64,000 nucleotides of DNA, taken from positions 955,219-1,019,218 of the forward strand of contig JAQGDQ010000035.1 in NCBI GenBank assembly GCA_030141605.1, written 5' to 3'. The translations under genes and the position numbers were made by a program. Below, piece by piece: positions 54,409 to 64,000 of the stretch (the first letter of the stretch is position 1; each line of letters opens with the position of its first letter). The notes under the pieces are model-generated. The model was not told where the DNA came from. It saw only the letters and a program-made list of their open reading frames with translations, and made no database searches. Origin of the DNA: Tubiluchus corallicola (Eukaryota > Priapulida > Priapulimorpha > Priapulimorphida > Tubiluchidae).

Positions 54409-57400
54409 GGTTGCGTATAGATGGAATCTTACCAAACGGTTGAATATTCCTATCATATGCTTAAGCTTAGGTGTACGTGTCTTCTAACAAGCTAATTGAG
54501 GCATTCTGTGTACTTCCCTGTTCAGATGCTTAACATTGCCTGTAGAAGCCTTCTGCCATGTACTCTTGAAGGGCATTACATTTCTTCTGCCCAGATGTTT
54601 GAGATTAGTCTGAGTGAATTCTGACTAGATGTTTCGGGTTGTTTGTAGAAGTTTGGGCCTGCTGTAAATGAATTCTGGTTAGATGCTGTAGTTTTGTCTA
54701 TATATCTCAATAGATGAGTAGAATTGGATGTGCGTGTCAGATGTTTCAGATTGCTCTAAGTGAGTTCTTATTAGGTGTTTCGGGATTTCTGTAGATCTCA
54801 ACAGATTACTGCGATCAAACGTAAATGCCTTCAGACATGATGTCGATGTTTTAGGTTGCGTATAGATGCCATCTTACCAAACGGTTAAAACTTCCTACTA
54901 GATGCTTGGGTTTGGTCATTGATGTCTTCTAAGAAGCTAATTGAAGCTACCGGTGTATTTTTCTATCAGACGCACATCTCATTGCCTAATATTGCCTGTA
55001 CTGGTCCTCTGGCTAGGTATCTGAGATTTGAAATGGATTTCATCTGTCTACATGCTAGAGATTGCTTTAAGGGCGTTCTGACCAGATGTTTTAGGACCAG
55101 ATGTTTGAGATTACTCTGAGTGAGTTCTGACTAGAAGTTTCGGGTGGCTTGTAGAAGTTTGGGCCTGCTCTAAATGAATTCTGGTTAGATGCTGGTAGTT
55201 TTGTCTATATATCTCAATAGCTGAGTAGAATTAAATGTACGTGTCAGATATTTCAGATTGTTCTAAGTGAATTCTTATTAGGAGTTTCAGGATTTGTGTA
55301 GATCTCAACAGATTACTGCGATCAAACGTAAATGCCTTCAGACTTGAAGTAGATGTTTTAGGCTGGCGGGGACTGCTCTAAATGAGTTTTGACTAGATGC
55401 TGCAGTTCATCTAGATATCTTAATAAATTAATACAATTTGATGTGGATGCCTTCTAACGAGATGTGTGATGTGTTCTCCCATTGTATAACATTGCCTGTA
55501 CAGTTCGTCTGGTTAGGTATCTGAGATTCGAAATAGACTTCACCAGTCTAGATGCTAGAGATTACTCTTAGTGCGTTCTGACTAGATGTTTCAGAATGCC
55601 TGTATATCTTAGATGTACGTGTCTTCTAACAAGCCAATTGAGGCTTTCTGTGTATTTCCCTATTCAGATGCGTAACATTGCCTGTAGAAGTCTTCTGCCA
55701 TATACTTTTGATTGGCAGTACATTTCTTCCTCCCAGATGTTTGAGATGTTTTGAGTGAGTTTGTAGATGTTTGGGACTGCTCTAAATGAGTTCTGGTTAG
55801 ATGTTGTAGTTTTGTCTATATATCTCAATAGATGAGTAGAATTGGATGTACATGCCAGATATTTCAGATTGTTCTAAGTGAATTCTTATTAGGAGTTTCA
55901 GGATTTCTGTTGATCTCAACAGATTACAGCGATCAAACGTAAATGCCTTCAGACTTGATGTAGAGGCTTTAGGCTGGCGGGGACTGCTCTAAATGAGTTT
56001 TGACTAGATGCTGCAGTTCATCTAGATATCTTAATAAATTAATACAATTTGATGTGGATGCCTTCTAACGAGATGTGTGATGTGTTCTCCCATTGTATAA
56101 CATTGCCTGTACAGTTCGTCTGGTTAGGTATCTGAGATTCGAAATAGACTTCACCAGTCTAGATGCTAGAGATTACTCTTAGTGCGTTCTGACTAGATGT
56201 TTCAGAATGCCTGTATATCTTAGATGTACGTGTCTTCTAACAAGCCAATTGAGGCTTTCTGTGTATTTCCCTATTCAGATGCGTAACATTGCCTGTAGAA
56301 GTCTTCTGCCATATACTTTTGATTGGCAGTACATTTCTTCCTCCCAGATGTTTGAGATTACTTTGAGTGAGTTCTGACTGGATGTTTCGGGTTGTTTGTA
56401 GATGTTTGGGACTGCTCTAAATGAGTTCTGGTTAGATGTTGTAGTTTTGTCTATATATCTCAATAGATGAGTAGAATTGGATGTACATGCCAGATATTTC
56501 AGATTGTTCTAAGTGAATTCTTATTAGGAGTTTCAGGATTTCTGTTGATCTCAACAGATTACAGCGATCAAACGTAAATGCCTTCAGACTTGATGTAGAG
56601 GCTTTAGGTTGCGTATAGATGCCATCTTACCAAACGGTTGAATATTCCTATCATATGCTTAAGTTTAGGTGTACGTGTCTTCTAACAAGCTAATTGAGGC
56701 ATTCTGCGCCCTTCAGCCTAAAATAGACGCCATTTTACCAAACGGTTGAGTCTTTCTACCAGATGCTTGGGTTTGGTCATTGGTGTCTTCTAAGAAGCTA
56801 ATTGAGGCTGCCGGTGTATTTCTCTATCAGACGCACATCTCATTGCCTAGCATTGCCTGTAGAAGCCTTTTGCCATGTACTCTTGAAGGGCAGTACATTT
56901 CTTCTGCCCAGATGTTTGAGATTAGTCTGAGTGACTTCTGACTAGATGTTTCTACCTACATGTCTGATATTGCTCTATGTGAGTTCTGACTAGATGTTTC
57001 GGGTTGTTTGTAGATGTTTGGGACTGCTCTAAATGAGTTCTGGTTAGATGTTGTAGTTTTGTCTATATATCTCAATAGATGAGTAGAATTGGATGTACAT
57101 GCCAGATATTTCAGATTGTTCTAAGTGAATTCTTATTAGGAGTTTCAGGATTTCTGTAGATCTCAACAGATTACTGCGATCAAACGTAAATGCCTTCAGA
57201 CTTGATGTAGATGTTTTAGGCTGGCGGGGACTGCTCTAAATGAGTTTTGACTAGATGCTGCAGTTCATCTAGATATCTTAATAAATTAATACAATTTGAT
57301 GTGGATGCCTTCTAACGAGATGTGTGATGTGTTCTCCCATTGTATAACATTGCCTGTACAGTTCGTCTGGTTAGGTATCTGAGATTCGAAATAGACTTCA

Positions 57401-60400
57401 CCAGTCTAGATGCTAGAGATTACTCTTAGTGCGTTCTGACTAGATGTTTGAGATTACTGTGAGTGAGTTCTGACTAGAAGTTTCGGGTTGTTTGTAGATG
57501 TTTGGGACTGCTCTAAATGAATTCTGGTTAGATGTTGTAGTTTTGTCTATATATCTCAATAGCTGAGTAGAATTAAATGTACGTGTCAGATATTTCAGAT
57601 TGTTCTAAGTGAATTCTTATTAGGAGTTTCAGGATTTGTGTAGATCTCAACAGATTACAGCGATCAAACGTAAATGCCTTCAGACTTGAAGTAGATGTTT
57701 TAGGCTGGCGGGGACTGCTCTAAATGAGTTTTGACTAGATGCTGCAGTTCATCTAGATATCTTAATAAATTAATACAATTTGATGTGGATGCCTTCTAAC
57801 GAGATGTGTGATGTGTTCTCCCATTGTATAACATTGCCTGTACAGTTCGTCTGGTTAGGTATCTGAGATTCGAAATAGACTTCACCAGTCTAGATGCTAG
57901 AGATTACTCTTAGTGCGTTCTGACTAGATGTTTGAGATTACTGTGAGTGAGTTCTGACTAGAAGTTTCGGGTTGTTTGTAGATGTTTGGGACTGCTCTAA
58001 ATGAATTCTGGTTAGATGTTGTAGTTTTGTCTATATATCTCAATAGCTGAGTAGAATTAAATGTACGTGTCAGATATTTCAGATTGTTCTAAGTGAATTC
58101 TTATTAGGAGTTTCAGGATTTCTGTAGATCTCAACAGATTACTGCGATCAAACGTAAATGCCTTCAGACTTGATGTAGATGCTTTAGGTTGCGTATAGAT
58201 GGAATCTTACCAAACGGTTGAATATTCCTATCATATGCTTAAGCTTAGGTGTACGTGTCTTCTAACAAGCTAATTGAGGCATTCTGTGTACTTCCCTGTT
58301 CAGATGCTTAACATTGCCTGTAGAAGCCTTCTGCCATGTACTCTTGAAGGGCATTACATTTCTTCTGCCCAGATGTTTGAGATTAGTCTGAGTGAATTCT
58401 GACTAGATGTTTCGGGTTGTTTGTAGAAGTTTGGGCCTGCTGTAAATGAATTCTGGTTAGATGTTGTAGTTTTGTCTATATATCTCAATAGATGAGTAGA
58501 ATTGGATGTACATGCCAGATATTTCAGATTGTTCTAAGTGAATTCTTATTAGGAGTTTCAGGATTTCTGTTGATCTCAACAGATTACAGCGATCAAACGT
58601 AAATGCCTTCAGACTTGATGTAGAGGCTTTAGGTTGCGTATAGATGCCATCTTACCAAACGGTTGAATATTCCTATCATATGCTTAAGTTTAGGTGTACG
58701 TGTCTTCTAACAAGCTAATTGAGGCATTCTGCGCCCTTCAGCCTAAAATAGACGCCATTTTACCAAACGGTTGAGTCTTTCTACCAGATGCTTGGGTTTG
58801 GTCATTGGTGTCTTCTAAGAAGCTAATTGAGGCTGCCGGTGTATTTCTCTATCAGACGCACATCTCATTGCCTAGCATTGCCTGTAGAAGCCTTCTGCCA
58901 TGTACTCTTGAAGGGCAGTACATTTCTTCTGCCCAGATGTTTGAGATTAGTCTGAGTGACTTCTGACTAGATGTTTCTACCTACATGTCTGATATTGCTC
59001 TATGTGAGTTCTGACTAGATGTTTCGGGTTGTTTGTAGATGTTTGGGACTGCTCTAAATGAGTTCTGGTTAGATGTTGTAGTTTTGACTATATATCTCAA
59101 TAGATGAGAAGAATTGAATCTACGTGTCAAATATTTCAGAATTTTCTAAGTGAATTCTTATTAGGAGTTTCAGGATTTCTGTAGATCTCAACAGATTACA
59201 GCGATCAAACGTAAATGCCTTCAGACTTGATGTAGAGGCTTTAGGTTGCGTATAGATGGAATCTTACCAAACGGTTGAATATTCCTATCATATGCTTAAG
59301 CTTAGGTGTACTTGTCTTCTAACAAGCTAATTGAGGCATTCTGTGTACTTCCCTGTTCAGATGCTTAACATTGCCTGTAGAAGCCTTCTGCCATGTACTC
59401 TTGAAGGGCATTACATTTCTTCTGCCCAGATGTTTGAGATTAGTCTGAGTGAGTTCTGACTAGAAGTTTCGGGTTGTTTGTAGATGTTTGGGACTGCTCT
59501 AAATGAATTCTGGTTAGATGTTGTAGTTTTGTCTATATATCTCAATAGCTGAGTAGAATTAAATGTACGTGTCAGATATTTCAGATTGTTCTAAGCGAAT
59601 TCTTATTAGGAGTTTCAGGATTTGTGTAGATCTCAACAGATTACAGCGATCAAACGTAAATGCCTTCAGACTTGAAATAGATGTTTTAGGCTGGCGGGGA
59701 CTGCTCTAAATGAGTTTTGACTAGATGCTGCAGTTCATCTAGATATCTTAATAAATTAATACAATTTGATGTGGATGCCTTCTAACGAGATGTGTGATGT
59801 GTTCTCCCATTGTATAACATTGCCTGTACAGTTCGTCTGGTTAGGTATCTGAGATTCGAAATAGACTTCACCAGTCTAGATGCTAGAGATTACTCTTAGT
59901 GCGTTCTGACTAGATGTTTCAGAATGCCTGTATATCTTAGATGTACGTGTCTTCTAACAAGCCAATTGAGGCTTTCTGTGTATTTCCCTATTCAGATGCG
60001 TAACATTGCCTGTAGAAGTCTTCTGCCATATACTTTTGATTGGCAGTACATTTCTTCCTCCCAGATGTTTGAGATTACTTTGAGTGAGTTCTGACTGGAT
60101 GTTTCGGGTTGTTTGTAGATGTTTGGGACTGCTCTAAATGAGTTCTGGTTAGATGTTGTAGTTTTGTCTATATATCTCAATAGATGAGTAGAATTGGATG
60201 TACATGCCAGATATTTCAGATTGTTCTAAGTGAATTCTTATTAGGAGTTTCAGGATTTCTGTTGATCTCAACAGATTACAGCGATCAAACGTAAATGCCT
60301 TCAGACTTGATGTAGAGGCTTTAGGTTGCGTATAGATGCCATCTTACCAAACGGTTGAATATTCCTATCATATGCTTAAGTTTAGGTGTACGTGTCTTCT

Positions 60401-63400
60401 AACAAGCTAATTGAGGCATTCTGCGCCCTTCAGCCTAAAATAGACGCCATTTTACCAAACGGTTGAGTCTTTCTACCAGATGCTTGGGTTTGGTCATTGG
60501 TGTCTTCTAAGAAGCTAATTGAGGCTGCCGGTGTATTTCTCTATCAGACGCACATCTCATTGCCTAGCATTGCCTGTAGAAGCCTTTTGCCATGTACTCT
60601 TGAAGGGCAGTACATTTCTTCTGCCCAGATGTTTGAGATTAGTCTGAGTGACTTCTGACTAGATGTTTCTACCTACATGTCTGATATTGCTCTATGTGAG
60701 TTCTGACTAGATGTTTCGGGTTGTTTGTAGATGTTTGGGACTGCTCTAAATGAGTTCTGGTTAGATGTTGTAGTTTTGACTATATATCTCAATAGATGAG
60801 AAGAATTGAATCTACGTGTCAAATATTTCAGAATTTTCTAAGTGAATTCTTATTAGGAGTTTCAGGATTTCTGTAGATCTCAACAGATTACTGCGATCAA
60901 ACGTAAATGCCTTCAGACTTGATGTAGATGCTTTAGGTTGCGTATAGATGGAATCTTACCAAACGGTTGAATATTCCTATCATATGCTTAAGCTTAGGTG
61001 TACGTGTCTTCTAACAAGCTAATTGAGGCATTCTGTGTACTTCCCTGTTCAGATGCTTAACATTGCCTGTAGAAGCCTTCTGCCATGTACTCTTGAAGGG
61101 CATTACATTTCTTCTGCCCAGATGTTTGAGATTAGTCTGAGTGAATTCTGACTAGATGTTTCGGGTTGTTTGTAGAAGTTTGGGCCTGCTGTAAATGAAT
61201 TCTGGTTAGATGCTGTAGTTTTGTCTATATATCTCAATAGATGAGTAGAATTGGATGTGCGTGTCAGATGTTTCAGATTGCTCTAAGTGAGTTCTTATTA
61301 GGTGTTTCGGGATTTCTGTAGATCTCAACAGATTACTGCGATCAAACGTAAATGCCTTCAGACATGATGTCGATGTTTTAGGTTGCGTATAGATGCCATC
61401 TTACCAAACGGTTAAAACTTCCTACTAGATGCTTGGGTTTGGTCATTGATGTCTTCTAAGAAGCTAATTGAAGCTACCGGTGTATTTTTCTATCAGACGC
61501 ACATCTCATTGCCTAATATTGCCTGTACTGGTCGTCTGGCTAGGTATCTGAGATTTGAAATGGATTTCATCTGTCTACATACTAGAGATTACTTTAAGTG
61601 CGTTCTGACCAGATGTTTGAGATTACTGTGAGTGAGTTCTGACTAGAAGTTTCGGGTTGTTTGTAGAAGTTTGGGCCTGCTCTAAATGAATTCTGGTTAG
61701 ATGCTGGTAGTTTTGTCTATATATCTCAATAGCTGAGTAGAATTAAATGTACGTGTCAGATATTTCAGATTGTTCTAAGTGAATTCTTATTAGGAGTTTC
61801 AGGATTTGTGTAGATCTCAACAGATTACAGCGATCAAACGTAAATGCCTTCAGACTTGAAGTAGATGTTTTAGGCTGGCGGGGACTGCTCTAAATGAGTT
61901 TTGACTAGATGCTGCAGTTCATCTAGATATCTTAATAAATTAATACAATTTGATGTGGATGCCTTCTAACGAGATGTGTGATGTGTTCTCCCATTGTATA
62001 ACATTGCCTGTACAGTTCGTCTGGTTAGGTATCTGAGATTCGAAATAGACTTCACCAGTCTAGATGCTAGAGATTACTCTAAGTGCGTTCTGACTAGATG
62101 TTTCAGGATGCCTGTATATCTTAGATGTATGTGTCTTCTAACAAGCCAATTGAGGCTTTCTGTGTATTTCCCTATTCAGATGCGTAACATTGCCTGTAGA
62201 AGTCTTCTGCCATATACTTTTGATTGGCAGTACATTTCTTCCTCCCAGATGTTTGAGATTACTTTGAGTGAGTTCTGACTGGATGTTTCGGGTTGTTTGT
62301 AGATGTTTGGGACTGCTCTAAATGAGTTCTGGTTAGATGTTGTAGTTTTGTCTATATATCTCAATAGATGAGTAGAATTGGATGTACATGCCAGATATTT
62401 CAGATTGTTCTAAGTGAATTCTTATTAGGAGTTTCAGGATTTCTGTTGATCTCAACAGATTACAGCGATCAAACGTAAATGCCTTCAGACTTGATGTAGA
62501 GGCTTTAGGTTGCGTATAGATGGAATCTTACCAAACGGTTGAATATTCCTATCATATGCTTAAGCTTAGGTGTACGTGTCTTCTAACAAGCTAATTGAGG
62601 CATTCTGTGTACTTCCCTGTTCAGATGCTTAACATTGCCTGTAGAAGCCTTCTGCCATGTACTCTTGAAGGGCATTACATTTCTTCTGCCCAGATGTTTG
62701 AGATTAGTCTGAGTGACTTCTGACTAGATGTTTCTACCTACATGTCTGATATTGCTCTATGTGAGTTCTGACTAGATGTTTCGGGTTGTTTGTAGATGTT
62801 TGGGACTGCTCTAAATGAGTTCTGGTTAGATGTTGTAGTTTTGACTATATATCTCAATAGATGAGAAGAATTGAATCTACGTGTCAAATATTTCAGAATT
62901 TTCTAAGTGAATTCTTATTAGGAGTTTCAGGATTTCTGTAGATCTCAACAGATTACTGCGATCAAACGTAAATGCCTTCAGACTTGATGTAGAGGCTTTA
63001 GGTTGCGTATAGATGGAATCTTACCAAACGGTTGAATATTCCTATCATATGCTTAAGCTTAGGTGTACGTGTCTTCTAACAAGCTAATTGAGGCATTCTG
63101 TGTACTTCCCTGTTCAGATGCTTAACATTGCCTGTAGAAGCCTTCTGCCATGTACTCTTGAAGGGCATTACATTTCTTCTGCCCAGATGTTTGAGATTAG
63201 TCTGAGTGAATTCTGACTAGATGTTTCGGGTTGTTTGCAGAAGTTTGGGACTGCTCTAAATGAGTTCTGGTTAGATGTTGTAGTTTTGTCTATATATCTA
63301 AATAGATGAGTAGAATTGGATGTACATGCCAGATATTTCAGATTGTTCTAAGTGAATTCTTACTAGGAGTTTCAGGATTTCTGTTGATCTCAACAGATTA

Positions 63401-64000
63401 CAGCGATCAAACGTAAATGCCTTCAGACTTGAAGTAGATGTTTTAGGCTGGCGGGGACTGCTCTAAATGAGTTTTGACTAGATGCTGCAGTTCATCTAGA
63501 TATCTTAATAAATTAATACAATTTGATGTGGATGCCTTCTAACGAGATGTGTGATGTGTTCTCTCATTGTATAACATTGCCTGTACAGTTCGTCTGGTTA
63601 GGTATCTGAGATTCGAAATAGACTTCACCAGTCTAGATGCTAGAGATTACTCTTAGTGCGTTCTGACTAGATGTTTCAGGATGCCTGTATATCTTAGATG
63701 TATGTGTCTTCTAACAAGCCAATTGAGGCTTTCTGTGTATTTCCCTATTCAGATGCGTAACATTGCCTGTAGAAGTCTTCTGCCATATACTTTTGATTGG
63801 CAGTACATTTCTTCCTCCCAGATGTTTGAGATTACTTTGAGTGAGTTCTGACTGGATGTTTCGGGTTGTTTGTAGATGTTTGGGACTGCTCTAAATGAGT
63901 TCTGGTTAGATGTTGTAGTTTTGTCTATATATCTCAATAGCTGAGTAGAATTAAATGTACGTGTCAGATATTTCAGATTGTTCTAAGTGAATTCTTATTA

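Larger units (their letters stand above)
48500..64000. repeat. homogeneous mosaic satellite array, continues past window
   Basis: 29 units were read, each made of a shared segment of about 200 bp (GTTTCGGGTTGTTTGTAGAT ... GTAAATGCCTTCAGAC) plus one of four variant segments. Type a (TTGCGTATAGATGGAATC, about 443 bp, or about 490 with an extra TTTCTACCTACATG block), type b (GCGCCCTTCAGCCTAAAATA, about 612), type c (CTGGCGGGGACTGC, about 637 long or 483 short) and type d (CATGATGTCGATG ... GGTTAAAACTTCC, about 490). Junction positions near 48571 b, 49182 a, 49628 d, 50119 a, 50611 c, 51248 c-short, 51731 a, 52178 d, 52669 a, 53161 c, 53797 b, 54409 a, 54851 d, 55359 c, 55969 c, 56607 b, 57219 c-short, 57700 c-short, 58185 a, 58629 b, 59241 a, 59688 c, 60321 b, 60933 a, 61379 d, 61871 c, 62507 a, 62999 a, 63442 c. 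Same-type units look 95-99% identical by eye. No LTRs or transposase. Confidence 0.92.

Noticed and set aside
46660-64000. Coding tandem-repeat protein gene covering the array
   Set aside because: No frame stays open across even one full unit in the homogeneous part, unit lengths vary (443, 483, 490, 612, 637) without keeping frame, and no splice pattern is apparent.

Overview
This window comes from an animal nuclear genome. It is AT-rich, has long GT-AG introns, is crowded with LINE, Ty3/gypsy, SINE and MITE debris, and contains one host gene that I can recognise: the 3' half of an adhesion-type (family B2) G-protein-coupled receptor on the + strand. Adhesion GPCRs and this repeat mix point to an invertebrate metazoan. 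I cannot name the species.

Layout. 1-8.0 kb: a decayed Ty3/gypsy retrotransposon (zinc knuckle at 981-1022, RT/RNase H near 2.0-2.7 kb, integrase at 7.36-8.02 kb), split by a damaged LINE (about 3.84-7.32 kb). 8.0-10.7 kb: no gene, two TG/CGTG microsatellites. 10,688-40,821: seven receptor exons from TM3 to the C-tail, which join in frame to 292 codons plus a stop. Exons for the ectodomain, GPS and TM1-2 must lie upstream of the recognisable part. Introns run from 166 bp to 11.3 kb and hold most of the mobile DNA: a Mag-like gypsy (15,771-20,344) with a miniature LTR element (18,857-19,712) nested inside it, several LINE fragments, three related LTR-like 1.2-1.3 kb repeats, and a pair of perfect snap-back hairpins (28,295-28,453).

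40.8-46.6 kb: a MITE candidate with a perfect foldback, an unassigned open stretch, a GT-rich tract, a third gypsy fragment and a tRNA-derived SINE sitting inside a degenerate tandem repeat. 46.66 kb to the window end: a satellite array of more than 17 kb that continues past the window. Its left edge is degenerate with a period near 445 bp. From about 48.5 kb it becomes a highly homogeneous mosaic in which one shared segment of about 200 bp alternates with four variant segments in a non-fixed order (29 units read).

No prokaryotic-type operon, CRISPR array or rRNA gene was seen. All retroelement genes show stops, frameshifts or deletions, so the receptor is the only gene I consider functional here. 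All positions and identity estimates were read by eye.
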